Numbered from the stretch's first letter, positions 41,727-51,762 are shown. The stretch is 64,000 nucleotides of DNA from Gammaproteobacteria bacterium (GCA_026706595.1 JAPOYL010000021.1:1-64000), one strand, 5' to 3'. A program made the numbers and translations. The notes: generated from the letters alone by a model not told the origin.

Positions 41727-41915
41727 TCTGCGTCTCCTTGAGTGGAGTTTCTTGGGCGCTGAACAATTTGACGATACCTATAGCCCCCTGTTATTCACAG
41801 GTGTGTTGGGGCTCGTAAATCATTTGTAGATTTAGAATTCTTTCAGGGCAAGCCGCCTGAATTTCTCCTGTGTACTCCGAGGAGCCCATGCCGGGTTCGT
41901 TGTCAGTTGGTCCTG

Positions 41916-42569
41916 TCAGATAGTTTGAAGGCCTGATTCCATACCCAAGATCAGCATATCGGCGGGCCTTAATGCAAAAATGCCGACAGTGACAACACCT
42001 GCGATATTGTTCAGTTCGCGTTCCTTGTCTACGGGATTCAGGATTTCCAAATTGTGCACATCGAGAATAAAATTGCCGTTATCGGTTTTATATCCTTCTC
42101 TCAACTCGGGGATGCCGCCGTGCTTGACAAGCTGTCTTGCTACGTGACTTCTTGCCATAGGGATTACTTCAACGGGCAAGGGGAAAGCCCCCAGTGTGTC
42201 CACTAGCTTGGTATCGTCAGCAATGCAGACGAATTTCTCACTAACTCCTGCAACAATTTTTTCACGCGTTAACGCGCCACCACCCCCTTTGATCAAATGC
42301 TTGTGGCGTGTCGCCTCATCGGCACCATCAACATATACCGGCAGGCTGGGTACGGAATTCAGGTCCAGCACCTGTATGCCGTGCTCCTTCAGTCGCCTTG
42401 CCGTGGCTTCTGAGCTTGCCACGGTTCCATCGATTTTTCCCTTTATGCCCGCAAGTGCATCAATAAAATAATTTGCGGTAGATCCTGTGCCAACGCCGAT
42501 TACATCGCCAGCTTGTATATAATCCAGAGCACCCTCGGCAGCAGCTAGTTTCTTTTTCTCAAGTGACAT
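41916..42569 (-). CDS. rpiA: Ribose-5-phosphate isomerase A
   Basis: [46 protein letters not shown]. Confidence 0.97.
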   Translation of the reverse strand: MSLEKKKLAAAEGALDYIQAGDVIGVGTGSTANYFIDALAGIKGKIDGTVASSEATARRLKEHGIQVLDLNSVPSLPVYVDGADEATRHKHLIKGGGGALTREKIVAGVSEKFVCIADDTKLVDTLGAFPLPVEVIPMARSHVARQLVKHGGIPELREGYKTDNGNFILDVHNLEILNPVDKERELNNIAGVVTVGIFALRPADMLILGMESGLQTI

Positions 42570-42646
42570 TGCATGAAAACAGTTTGAGTTTTATAAATGA
42601 TACCGGTACCAGGTACGGAAAGCATGATCTATTGTGATTTTATGAT

Positions 42647-44164
42647 ATGGCAAACAAAGAACTTGTAAACAAGATAGAAAATGCCAAGGTGTATGACGTT
42701 GCGGTCAAGTCTGCACTTGATTTTGCGTATACCCTGTCTGAACGGTTCTCCAATCAGATTTACCTGAAGAGAGAGGATCAACAAAGCGTTTTTTCTTTCA
42801 AACTCAGGGGCGCCTACAACAAAATTGCGCGCTTGCCGGAATCTGAAAGGAAGCGAGGGGTAATCGCCGCATCGGCAGGAAATCATGCCCAAGGTGTAGC
42901 CCTTGCTGCAAAAAAACTAGCCATCCACGCCACTATCGTGATGCCATGTACCACCCCATCCATCAAGGTGCAATCGGTCACCAGCATGGGAGCAACTGCC
43001 ATTTTGCATGGTGATACCTATGACGAAGCCTTTTTACATTCCTATGAACTTGCAGAAAGTCAGGGGCTGGCTTACGTGCATCCCTATGATGACGATGATG
43101 TTATCGCGGGACAGGGGACTGTCGCACAGGAGATACTGCAGCAAATTCCATCTGGCATAGACGCAATATTTGTTCCGATTGGAGGCGGCGGACTTATTGC
43201 TGGCATGGCAGCTTATATCAAGCACTATCGGCCTGACATCAAGGTGATCGGGGTTGAGCCTCAGGATGCACCGACCATGCATGCCGCGTTACTGGCAAAA
43301 AAGAGAGTGCAACTGGACACCGTCGGGATTTTTGCGGATGGGGTTGCCGTTCGATGTGTTGGTGAAAAGACTTTCGAAATAGCAAAACGACTTGTCGATG
43401 AGGTGTTGTTGGTAAGTACAGATGAGATCTGTGCTGCTATCAAGGACCTTTTTGATGAAACCCGCACGCTGTTCGAACCTGCAGGAGCTTTGGCTTTGGC
43501 GGGGATCAAACAATATGTTGACCGGGAAAAAGTCACAGACAAATTGCTGGTCGCAGTAAATACCGGCGCAAATATGAATTTTGATCGTTTACGCCATGTA
43601 GCAGAGCGTGCAGAGCTTGGCGAACGAAGAGAGTGCTTGTTTGCAGTAACGATTCCCGAGAAGCGAGGCAGTTTTTTGGCGTTCTGCCGGCTACTCGGAT
43701 CTCGAGGAGTTACGGAGTTTAACTATCGATATGCAGATACCGAGGAAGCCCAAATATTTTTGGGTGTGAATGTAGAGGATGCTGAAACTGAAAAAAATCA
43801 GCTGCTACAAACATTGGAAGCATCCGGGTACCCTGCACTTGATATTTCGGATAATGAAGTCGCAATTCTTCATTTGCGGCACATGGTGGGTGGTCGAAGT
43901 CCGGCATTGGAGAATGAAATCTTGTTTCGTTTTGAATTTCCGGAGCGGCCTGGCGCATTGCTCGATTTCCTGGAAATGATTGGGCAGGAATGGAACATCA
44001 GTCTGTTTCACTACCGTAACCACGGTGCAGCATATGGGCGTGTGTTGGCTGGGATTCAGGTGTCTGTAGAACACCGAAAGCGCTTTGACCAGTTCTTGGC
44101 TAAACTGGGGTACAGGTGCTGGGAGGAAACCAGCAACCCGGTATATAAATTGTTCTTAGGCTGA
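42647..44164 (+). CDS. ilvA: Threonine ammonia-lyase, biosynthetic (with C-terminal regulatory ACT-like domains)
   Basis: LSERFSNQIYLKREDQQSVFSFKLRGAYNKI; ASAGNHAQGVALAAKKL; VPIGGGGLIAGMAAYIK; ~505 aa with tandem C-terminal domains. Confidence 0.96.
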   Translation: MANKELVNKIENAKVYDVAVKSALDFAYTLSERFSNQIYLKREDQQSVFSFKLRGAYNKIARLPESERKRGVIAASAGNHAQGVALAAKKLAIHATIVMPCTTPSIKVQSVTSMGATAILHGDTYDEAFLHSYELAESQGLAYVHPYDDDDVIAGQGTVAQEILQQIPSGIDAIFVPIGGGGLIAGMAAYIKHYRPDIKVIGVEPQDAPTMHAALLAKKRVQLDTVGIFADGVAVRCVGEKTFEIAKRLVDEVLLVSTDEICAAIKDLFDETRTLFEPAGALALAGIKQYVDREKVTDKLLVAVNTGANMNFDRLRHVAERAELGERRECLFAVTIPEKRGSFLAFCRLLGSRGVTEFNYRYADTEEAQIFLGVNVEDAETEKNQLLQTLEASGYPALDISDNEVAILHLRHMVGGRSPALENEILFRFEFPERPGALLDFLEMIGQEWNISLFHYRNHGAAYGRVLAGIQVSVEHRKRFDQFLAKLGYRCWEETSNPVYKLFLG

Positions 44165-44242
44165 AATTTAAGATTGTTTCGGAGCATACGGCTCTAGTAT
44201 TTAAAGCTAGCAACGCAACGAATCCTGAAGAGGGGTTTGTCA

Positions 44243-44275
44243 CAAAAAAAGGCTCTAAAAAGAGCCTTTTTTTGT
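44243..44275. terminator. Bidirectional intrinsic terminator between ilvA and the H1-like gene
   Basis: AAAAAAAGGCTC-TAAAAA-GAGCCTTTTTTT: A-tract and T-tract on both sides of the stem. Confidence 0.85.
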
Positions 44276-44293
44276 GGTACAGACGACTTTGCG

Positions 44294-44737
44294 TTAGCGG
44301 GATTTGCGCCGAACAGCCTTTTTGGCAGTTTTACGTTTAGCAGTCTTACGCTTGACGGCTTTTTTAGCGGTCTTGCGTTTGGCGGTTTTACGCTTAACGG
44401 CTTTTTTAGCGGTCTTACGTTTAGCGGTTTTACGCTTGACGGCTTTTTTAGCGGTCTTGCGTTTGGCGGTTTTACGCTTGACAGCCTTTTTGGCAGTTTT
44501 ACGTTTAGCAGTCTTACGCTTGACGGCTTTTTTAGCGGTCTTGCGTTTGGCGGTTTTACGCTTAACGGCTTTTTTAGCGGTCTTGCGTTTAGCAGTAGTC
44601 TTACGCTTGGTGGTCTTGCGCTTGACAGCCTTTTTAGCAGTCTTACGCTTGGCAGTTGCAGCAGTCTTGCGCTTGACGACTTTTTTGGCAGTCCTGCGTT
44701 TGGCAGTTGCAGCGGTCTTACGTTTCTTGATGGCCAT
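44294..44737 (-). CDS. Histone H1-like lysine/arginine-rich repetitive DNA-binding protein (AlgP/H1-like)
   Basis: MAIKKRKTAATAKRRTAKKVVKRKTAATAKRKTAKKAVKRKT... repeated KRKTAKKAVKRKTA units; mirror ORFs on the + strand are repeat artefacts. Confidence 0.85.
   Translation of the reverse strand: MAIKKRKTAATAKRRTAKKVVKRKTAATAKRKTAKKAVKRKTTKRKTTAKRKTAKKAVKRKTAKRKTAKKAVKRKTAKRKTAKKAVKRKTAKRKTAKKAVKRKTAKRKTAKKAVKRKTAKRKTAKKAVKRKTAKRKTAKKAVRRKSR
44312..44600. repeat. Coding tandem repeat, 42-bp (14-codon) period with internal variants
   Basis: ACGGCTTTTTTAGCGGTCTTGCGTTTGGCGGTTTTACGCTTA recurs; copies at 44355 and 44397 are 42 bp apart. Confidence 0.85.
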
Positions 44738-44873
44738 CAATACTCCCCTCCAAACAATAAACGTTGAGTTGTAGTCGCGCTAAAGTATATACGTTTGATA
44801 TATAAATACTAGTTTTTTTGCGATGTTTTTAATTTAAGGTTATGTGCAAAAACTAAAGTCACTACGCATCAAT

Positions 44874-45326
44874 TCATTCCAATGACAAAATATATTCCCA
44901 GTGTTTTTTGCTTACTGGCATAACTGAAAGTCGGTTGCCGCGTTTCAAGAGTTGCAAACCATCTAGTTTTTTTTGTTGCTTGAGTTCTGACAGCGTAATC
45001 GTGCGTTTCAGCTTTCGTTTATAACGCACATCTACCATGAACCAGCGTGGATTCTCAGGATCACTTTTGGGGTCGTAATGCTTGTCTTCCCGGTCGAAGG
45101 CGGTGTGATCCGGATAAGATTCGCGAGCAATTGTCATGATGCCCACGATTCCAATTTCATCGCAATTCGAGTGATACATAAAGGCTAAATCGCCTTTTTT
45201 CATATCGTCGCGCATCATGTTTCGTGCCTGGTAGTTGCGTACGCCGTCCCAAGGCTCCACTTTGTCTCGTTTCAGATCATCGATACTGTATTCACCTGGT
45301 TCGCTTTTCATTAACCAATACTGCAT
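44874..45326 (-). CDS. EVE domain-containing protein
   Basis: MQYWLMKSEPGEYSIDDLKRDKVEPWDGVRNYQARNMMRDDMKKGDLAFMYHSNC; typical EVE/thymocyte nuclear protein 1-like start. Confidence 0.93.
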   Translation of the reverse strand: MQYWLMKSEPGEYSIDDLKRDKVEPWDGVRNYQARNMMRDDMKKGDLAFMYHSNCDEIGIVGIMTIARESYPDHTAFDREDKHYDPKSDPENPRWFMVDVRYKRKLKRTITLSELKQQKKLDGLQLLKRGNRLSVMPVSKKHWEYILSLE

Positions 45327-45388
45327 GGCAGGCCACCCTACGATTTATTTGTATACAGATTTTAGTGAAGAACCGGAAGCGTAGTACG

Positions 45389-45579
45389 CGGATACACTCC
45401 ACGAATACTGTGGTTGCTATTGCCCTTGAACCAGAGGTTCAAGTGGGAGAACTGAAAAATGCATCAGGCTTCCCATTTTCTGGGGCTGCACAACAACATT
45501 TTTTACAGCGTTGTCCCTGAGTAAAAAAATAGGCTCAAGGTATGTATCTAGCAACTCACCGGTACCGCAGAGGTATCCG
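45389..45579 (-). ncRNA. ssrS: 6S RNA
   Basis: Directly downstream of zapA on the same strand. Minus strand has CACTTGAACC-TCT-GGTTCAAGGG (cf. E. coli 6S CACCUUGAACCAAGGGUUCAAGGG), CCTTGAGCC near the 5' side and GAAGCCT; ends pair as CGGATAC...GTATCCG. Confidence 0.82.
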
Positions 45580-45604
45580 GTTTCAATGTGAGTTTAGCAG
45601 ATTC

Positions 45605-45919
45605 TTAAAGCTCAAGCTGTCGGGTATTTTCTAAGACAGTGTCAATCTGATCCTGAAGATCACGAATTCGGGTGTAGAAACTTTTGCTTGCTTGATTCTG
45701 CTCGTCGGTTTGCGAAAGCAGGGTATGGGCCAGGTTCAATGCTGCCATCACTGTTATGCGATCTGCACCTATGACCTTGCCTCCACTGCGCACTTCCTCT
45801 ATGTGCGCATTCAGTAGTTCTGCGGATGTTTGCAGCGACTCTTCTTCACCTTCCCCGCAAACAACACGATATTCCTTGTCCAGGATACTGAGTACTATAG
45901 GAGAATCTTGGTTGCTCAT
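45605..45919 (-). CDS. zapA: Cell division protein ZapA
   Basis: VVCGEGEEESLQTSAELLNAHIEEVRSGGKVIGADRITVMAALNLAHTLL. Confidence 0.92.
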   Translation of the reverse strand: MSNQDSPIVLSILDKEYRVVCGEGEEESLQTSAELLNAHIEEVRSGGKVIGADRITVMAALNLAHTLLSQTDEQNQASKSFYTRIRDLQDQIDTVLENTRQLEL

Positions 45920-46149
45920 ATGCTGACTTCCATTGACTTGAGTCGTGTGATCATGGCCTCGACTCGTTTGCGCGCCTGCTCGTTTTTATCGATCAGGCTG
46001 GCCCTTTCAGCGGTGTACGAATCCTGCTGCGCCTTCAGAAGGCTGTTCTCTTTCTGGAGGTCTTCGTATGCTCGGATAAGGCTATTTACACGACTCTCAA
46101 GTCGCTTTAGTTCCTGTTCATTGAGCAGGCCTGAGTCTGTCTTCCCCAT
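45916..46149 (-). CDS. Short coiled-coil protein (TIGR02449/ZapB-like)
   Basis: LESRVNSLIRAYEDLQKENSLLKAQQDSYTAERASLIDKNEQARKRVEAMITRLKSME; overlaps zapA start. Confidence 0.8.
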   Translation of the reverse strand: MGKTDSGLLNEQELKRLESRVNSLIRAYEDLQKENSLLKAQQDSYTAERASLIDKNEQARKRVEAMITRLKSMEVSI

Positions 46150-46384
46150 TGCAAAATGGTAGGATGATGTATCTTTATCGTCAACTCAAATTTAAGAAAT
46201 ATGCCTTGATATGCTGAAAAATCTAAAGATATTTCATCGTGAGGCGCGTCTTGGGAGGGGTCTGCCGCGATGGGTCCCGGCGGCGGGCACACCGAGCAAA
46301 TTTTGAGAGACTTATTTGGCAACCGCTGTATATACTGAATTACTTAACTTGCAGATAATCAAGGCATTCTGACCTGAGCATGAC

Positions 46385-47695
46385 ATGAACACGAAAGAGT
46401 TGACCAAGCGACGCAAAACGCTGATGCGCATGGTGGGCCACAAGGGGATCGCCATTGTGCCCTCTGCGAATCCGGTCCCGAGGAATCGGGATGTGGACCA
46501 TGTGTTTCGCCAGGACAGTGACTTTTTGTACCTGACAGGTTTTGAGGAGCCCAACGCCCTAGCATTGCTGATACCGGACAAGGAGGGGGATCGATACATA
46601 TTGTTTTGTCGAGAGCGCAATGCTGACCAGGAAATATGGAACGGGTGCAGGGCCGGGCTGGAAGGCGCAGAGAAGAACTATCTTGCAGACAAGGCCTATG
46701 CAATCAACCAGCTTGATGAAATATTGCCACGGCTCCTTTCAGACCGTGAAAGGATTTTTTATCCGATGGGCCGTGATGCAAGTTTTGACCACAAGGTCAT
46801 CAGTTGGGTGAACCAGTCCCGAGGTTCTTATCGGGATGCAAAACACATTCTCCATGAACTGCTCTCGCTGGACTACCTTTTGCACGACATGCGTTTGTAC
46901 AAGTCACGCAGTGAGGTCAGTCTGATGAGAAAGGCAGCAAAAGTTTCCATTGCAGCCCATGTGCGTGCCATGCAGGCGTGTGAACCGGGAAAGCATGAGT
47001 ATGAGATCGAAGCCGAGTTGCTCTATGAATTCAAGAAAGCAGGCTGCGTCCCGGCCTATCCCTCTATTGTTGGCGGTGGGGGCAACACTTGTATTCTGCA
47101 TTACACCGAAAATAGCCAAGTACTCAACGATGGCGATTTGTTGCTTATCGACGCAGGTGCTGAGTGCCAGGGCTATGCCAGTGACATCACCCGCACCTTC
47201 CCTGTAAACGGGACTTTTTCAAATATCCAGCGAGAAGTGTATGAGTTGGTGCTGGAGGCCCAAACTGCTGCAATCCGGAAGGTAAAGCCCGGTAACCACT
47301 GGAATGACCCGCATCATGAAGCCGTAAAAGTGCTTACCAAAGGTTTGGTGGGGCTGGGTTTGTTGAAAGGTAAGCCTGCCAAACTGATCAAAGACGAGAA
47401 ATACCGGCAGTTCTATATGCACCGAACCGGCCATTGGCTGGGTTTAGATGTGCATGATGTAGGCGACTACCGTTTTGATGAAGAATGGAGACTGCTTGAG
47501 CCGGGCATGACATTGACTGTAGAACCAGGTTTGTACATTACCCGGACAAAAGGCGTGCCAAAATATTTCTGGAATATTGGCATCCGCATTGAGGACGATG
47601 TGCTGGTCACCAAAGATGGCAATCAAGTGCTCACTGAAAAACTCACCCGTGACCCGGATGAAATTGAAGCCCTGATGGCAGGGTCTGTACATTGA
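46385..47695 (+). CDS. pepP: Xaa-Pro aminopeptidase
   Basis: RRKTLMRMVGHKGIAIVPSANPVPRNRDVDHVFRQDSDFLYLTGFEEPNALALLIP; HRTGHWLGLDVHDVGDY; DAGAECQGYASDITRTFPVNG. Confidence 0.96.
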   Translation: MNTKELTKRRKTLMRMVGHKGIAIVPSANPVPRNRDVDHVFRQDSDFLYLTGFEEPNALALLIPDKEGDRYILFCRERNADQEIWNGCRAGLEGAEKNYLADKAYAINQLDEILPRLLSDRERIFYPMGRDASFDHKVISWVNQSRGSYRDAKHILHELLSLDYLLHDMRLYKSRSEVSLMRKAAKVSIAAHVRAMQACEPGKHEYEIEAELLYEFKKAGCVPAYPSIVGGGGNTCILHYTENSQVLNDGDLLLIDAGAECQGYASDITRTFPVNGTFSNIQREVYELVLEAQTAAIRKVKPGNHWNDPHHEAVKVLTKGLVGLGLLKGKPAKLIKDEKYRQFYMHRTGHWLGLDVHDVGDYRFDEEWRLLEPGMTLTVEPGLYITRTKGVPKYFWNIGIRIEDDVLVTKDGNQVLTEKLTRDPDEIEALMAGSVH

Positions 47696-47710
47696 GTTTT
47701 CCTGTACATC

Positions 47711-48928
47711 ATGTCGCGTCATTATGATATTGCGATCGTAGGCGGGGGTTTCGTTGGTGGCACCTTGGCTTGCGCTTTGGCTGCTACATCTCGCCGTATT
47801 GCCCTGATAGAAAGTAAACCCGTTTCTTCAGTGAACGGCACAGGTCGCAACAGGGATGAGCGCAGTATTGCATTGGCCCTGGCTTCCAAAAAAATGTTTG
47901 ATGCCCTGGGGGTCTGGGAGCAGATTGGCTTGCATTCCATCGCGATCAGGAAAATTCATATTTCAGATCGGGGGCGGTTTGGGGCTATGCGCATGGACTG
48001 CCGAAACCATGAATCAGAGGGTTTTGGCTATATGGTCCCTGCCGAAAAGCTTGTCTTGTCTTTGCAAGAACATCTTCGGCACTATGAAAATATCCACTGC
48101 ATCCGGCCCTACAAGGTGTCTGATATTGAAAGTCATGCGGATCGGGTCATTTTGCATGGTGAAGGTGAACCCATACAGACTGATTTGTTAATTGCAGCTG
48201 ATGGTACGAATTCTTTCATTCGCAACAAGCTGGGCATACCCACCAACGAGAAGAAATATCATCAAACGGCAATTGTCGGCAATGTGAGCGTGGATGATGA
48301 TCATCAGTTTACGGCATATGAGCGATTCACCCGGGAGGGCCCGCTAACACTACTGCCGCATGCCGGTAATAATTGCGGGTTTGTATGGGTGCTTCCGGAC
48401 AATACTGCGCGAGAACTCATGGCTCGATCCGATGAGGACTTCCTGCTTCAGCTACAGCAAGCCTTTGGCTACCGCCTGGGCTATTTTTCCGGAATTGGTA
48501 AGCGTTTTGCCTATCCCTTGTCATTATTAGTGAGTCACCGACGTACACAGGGACGTGTGGTGTTGATAGGTAATGCAGCTCAAACATTGCATCCTATAGG
48601 TGCACAAAGCTTGAATCTTGCCCTGCGTGATGTTGCAGAACTTAGTGAGATGCTTCATGCGAGCCAAGACGGACTTGATGGAATTGACGAGAAGCTTACT
48701 GCGTACGCGTCAGGACGCCAATCCGATATCAAGCGCACCATACGCCTTACAGATATCTTCAATTTTTTGTTCACGACGAATGATCTCGTGCTGTCTCGTA
48801 CACGAGGGATTGGTCTTGCACTTCTGGGGGCCATCCCCGTGTTGGAAAATATTATTCTGCGCCAAAGCTCAGGAGTTCCCAGTTCCGTGGCAAACCTCCT
48901 CCAAGGCAAACCCCTGCAGTCTACATGA
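47711..48928 (+). CDS. ubiH: 2-octaprenyl-6-methoxyphenyl hydroxylase (UbiH-type FAD monooxygenase)
   Basis: YDIAIVGGGFVGGTLACALA; RSIALALASKKMFDALGVWEQI; VVLIGNAAQTLHPIGAQSLNLALRDVAEL. Confidence 0.92.
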   Translation: MSRHYDIAIVGGGFVGGTLACALAATSRRIALIESKPVSSVNGTGRNRDERSIALALASKKMFDALGVWEQIGLHSIAIRKIHISDRGRFGAMRMDCRNHESEGFGYMVPAEKLVLSLQEHLRHYENIHCIRPYKVSDIESHADRVILHGEGEPIQTDLLIAADGTNSFIRNKLGIPTNEKKYHQTAIVGNVSVDDDHQFTAYERFTREGPLTLLPHAGNNCGFVWVLPDNTARELMARSDEDFLLQLQQAFGYRLGYFSGIGKRFAYPLSLLVSHRRTQGRVVLIGNAAQTLHPIGAQSLNLALRDVAELSEMLHASQDGLDGIDEKLTAYASGRQSDIKRTIRLTDIFNFLFTTNDLVLSRTRGIGLALLGAIPVLENIILRQSSGVPSSVANLLQGKPLQST

Positions 48929-50142
48929 CTGCAAAAGCAACACAGGTTGATGTCATTATTGTCGGGGCTGGCCTGGCTGGCCTCACATTGGCCAGCCTGT
49001 TGGCAAAACAAGGCAAGTCATTGGCCATCATTGACCGTGTACTTCCATCGGAATTCGACCGTGAAACCCCCTACGATATTCGGGTAACCGCCGTTAGCCC
49101 AGGCTCTAGGGCAATATTTGAGCACATTGGGGTCTGGCCCGACGTGCAGGCGAAACGAGTAAGTGAATTTGATGCAATGGTCGTTTGGGACGAGGCCAGC
49201 AGCGCAAAAATTCGCTTCGTTGCCAGGGAGGTTCGCCAACCTGTCCTAGGGTACATTGTGGAAAACAGGGTAATTCAGTCAAGCCTGCATGAATCTCTCC
49301 TCGGTGTTTCCGATATTCACTGGTGTGTACCAGAAAGCGTGACCGACATTGTCCATTGTGACGATGTGGTCGAGGTAATTTTAGAAAACAAGCAAGTACT
49401 CAGAGCAAAACTGCTTGTGGGAGCAGATGGGAGTCGATCGGGCATACGGGGCCTTGCAGAGATTTCACATGCTGAAAAGCTGTATCTGCAGCAGGGTATC
49501 GTGGCAAATGTACAGACAGAATTTTCCCATCAACGTACGGCATGGCAGCGCTTCCTCAAGACAGGTCCGTTGGCCCTGTTACCCATCGGAGCAGACAAGG
49601 AAAATCGCGAATGCTCGATCGTGTGGTCAGCTGACCACGGGTATGCGAAGCAACTGATGCAAATGGGTGAGGAAGAGTTTTCCCAAGAAATTACCAAGGC
49701 CAGCGACTCACGGCTTGGCAATATCAGATTGATATCGGAACGCGTCTGTTTCCCTTTGGTTTCAGGTCAGGCCAAGGATCTGGTCAAGCCTCGAATTGCA
49801 TTGGTCGGTGACGCCGCCCACACACTGCATCCATTAGCGGGTCAGGGAGCCAATCTGGGACTGACGGATGTAGCCGTGTTAGCCGATGTCTTGGAAAACA
49901 CAGAGCGGGACATGGGCAGTCTTCGGGTATTGCGGAAATACGAACGGGCCAGGGCAGGGGAGATCCAGGTCATGCAGTTTGCGATGGATGCATTTGTAGC
50001 TGTATTTGGCTCTTCTTCAAAGCCTGTTGTCACAGCACGCAGTATTGCACTGGACATGGCAGCACAAACACCTTCGATGAAAAGGTTTTTCATGGAACAT
50101 GCAATGGGGTTAAGCAGGGATCGGCCGGTCTTTGCCAGATAA
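48925..50142 (+). CDS. UbiH/UbiF/VisC (UbiI-like) FAD-dependent hydroxylase
   Basis: VDVIIVGAGLAGLTLASLLAKQGKSLAIID; IALVGDAAHTLHPLAGQGANLGLTDVAVLADVLE. Confidence 0.92.
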   Translation: MTAKATQVDVIIVGAGLAGLTLASLLAKQGKSLAIIDRVLPSEFDRETPYDIRVTAVSPGSRAIFEHIGVWPDVQAKRVSEFDAMVVWDEASSAKIRFVAREVRQPVLGYIVENRVIQSSLHESLLGVSDIHWCVPESVTDIVHCDDVVEVILENKQVLRAKLLVGADGSRSGIRGLAEISHAEKLYLQQGIVANVQTEFSHQRTAWQRFLKTGPLALLPIGADKENRECSIVWSADHGYAKQLMQMGEEEFSQEITKASDSRLGNIRLISERVCFPLVSGQAKDLVKPRIALVGDAAHTLHPLAGQGANLGLTDVAVLADVLENTERDMGSLRVLRKYERARAGEIQVMQFAMDAFVAVFGSSSKPVVTARSIALDMAAQTPSMKRFFMEHAMGLSRDRPVFAR

Positions 50143-50191
50143 CAGGACCTTGTGCCAGCTGCACAGATTCAAAATTGCTGCAAAGCCGGGG

Positions 50192-51019
50192 TTACTGCGG
50201 TAGCGCGTTAGGGAAAAACAGTTGCTGGCCGTCTAACGTAAAGCTGGCGATCATCTGCTGGCCTTCACTGGAAGCCAGCCAGTTTGTGAACAGCTCGGCT
50301 TCCTTGAATTTTGTATGTGGATGACGCTCGGGATTAATCTCAATTATGCTGTACTGATTATGTAGAAGAGGGTCATTCTCAAAAAGTAAAGCCAGCCCGT
50401 TGCGATTCTTAAACGAGAGCCAAGTCCCCCTGTCTGCGAGCACATACGCGCCCATTCCATTTGCAATGTTCAGTGTAGTGCCCATGCCTGCACCGGTTTC
50501 ATGGTACCAGCTGCCGCTGTACTGCTGAACATCAACACCGGCCAAGCCCCATAACTCCATTTCCTTTTTGTGCGTGCCACTTTCGTCGCCGCGCGAAACA
50601 AAGGGCATTCGATTCTTGTAGATAAGAGTGAGCACACGCTCTACACTGTCTGCTTCTCCTATATCCAGGGGATCTTCGGGTGGCCCGGCGATGATAAAGT
50701 CGTTGTACATGACTTCCCGACGTTTGACCCCGAAGCCTTTGGACACAAATTCTTCCTCCGATGGCCTGTGGTGTACGAGTATCAGGTCGGTGTCGCCCGT
50801 CTCACCGAGTTTCAACGCCCGTCCGGTACCCACCGATACCACCCGCACGTCAATGCCGGTACGGTCTTTGAATCTCGGGATCAGGTAGTCCAGCAAACCG
50901 GAATTTTCTATCGATGTGGTTGAGGACAAGGTGATAAAAGGCGATTTTTCCGCCAGCCCAGAGGTCAGTGCCATGCCAAGTGCCATTAATGCGATGGCTT
51001 TGGCCAGAAAATATCTCAT
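50192..51019 (-). CDS. tupA: Tungstate-type (TupA-like) ABC transporter substrate-binding protein
   Basis: SSTTSIENSGLLDYLIPRFKDRTGIDVRVVSVGTGRALKLGETGDTDLILVHHRPSEEEFVSKGFGVKRREVMYNDFIIAGPPEDP. Confidence 0.85.
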   Translation of the reverse strand: MRYFLAKAIALMALGMALTSGLAEKSPFITLSSTTSIENSGLLDYLIPRFKDRTGIDVRVVSVGTGRALKLGETGDTDLILVHHRPSEEEFVSKGFGVKRREVMYNDFIIAGPPEDPLDIGEADSVERVLTLIYKNRMPFVSRGDESGTHKKEMELWGLAGVDVQQYSGSWYHETGAGMGTTLNIANGMGAYVLADRGTWLSFKNRNGLALLFENDPLLHNQYSIIEINPERHPHTKFKEAELFTNWLASSEGQQMIASFTLDGQQLFFPNALPQ

Positions 51020-51029
51020 GATTTTTCTT

Positions 51030-51758
51030 TCAGTGCGTGTCGAGTAACTTGCCAGCAAGGAAATCTGCAGCGAGGCTGGTTTTGGGTTGAGAAAAATACA
51101 CTTTTGCCGGAGTGTGTTCAATCAATTTGCCCCGGTGCAAGAACAAAATGTCGTGCGCCAATCTTCTTGCTTGATCGAGACTGTGGGTGGTCATAATTAT
51201 TTTGGTGTTCTGTTGCGCAATTTTTCTGATCAGCATTTCTATAGTTGCAACACCTGAAGGGTCCAGTTCCGCGGTAGGCTCGTCCAGCAGCATCACTTTC
51301 GGTTCAAGTACCCAGGCCCGAGCAACATTTAAGCGTTGTTGCTCACCACCGGACAAGGTGCGTGCGCTTTGTCCAGAAAGTTGCATAAGCCCTGTATGTT
51401 GCAAGGCCTGCTGGATGAGCAGGCTTTGCCTGGTCTTGGGTACCTTGTGCAGGGAGAGCACATATTCAAGATTTGACTGCACGCTACGCTGTAAAAAAAC
51501 CGGTTTCTGGAATACAAACGCGCGCCAGGGCTCCTGGGGCTTCGGGGTGTGCTGATTCCACAGTAATGAGCCACGATCTGGCTCTTCCAGGCCATGTGCA
51601 ATGTGGAGCAGTAAACTTTTCCCCGCCCCGTTTGGACCAAGGATGATGGTGATCCCCGCTGAATCGATCGTGGCATTCACATTGTCCAGCAACTGCTTGC
51701 CCTGTCTGGAAACGCTCAGCTGTTGAATTTTCAGTGGCAAGGGTGATGCAGACAACAT
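51030..51758 (-). CDS. tupC: ABC transporter ATP-binding protein (TupC-like); start uncertain
   Basis: ITIILGPNGAGKSLLLHIAHGLE; ARTLSGGEQQRLNVARAWVLEPKVMLLDEPTAELD. Confidence 0.9.
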   Translation of the reverse strand: MLSASPLPLKIQQLSVSRQGKQLLDNVNATIDSAGITIILGPNGAGKSLLLHIAHGLEEPDRGSLLWNQHTPKPQEPWRAFVFQKPVFLQRSVQSNLEYVLSLHKVPKTRQSLLIQQALQHTGLMQLSGQSARTLSGGEQQRLNVARAWVLEPKVMLLDEPTAELDPSGVATIEMLIRKIAQQNTKIIMTTHSLDQARRLAHDILFLHRGKLIEHTPAKVYFSQPKTSLAADFLAGKLLDTH

Positions 51759-51762
51759 GGGG

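Noticed and set aside
44312-44740. Periodic repeats that might suggest a CRISPR array
   Set aside because: Units are contiguous, in-frame and codon-periodic with no unique spacers; no cas genes nearby.
44237-44774. Plus-strand ORFs (FFSGLAFGGFTLDG..., LAVLRLAVLRLTAF...) over the repeat gene
   Set aside because: Mirror translations of the 42-bp repeat encoding the H1-like protein; the minus-strand frame has the sensible basic product and start.
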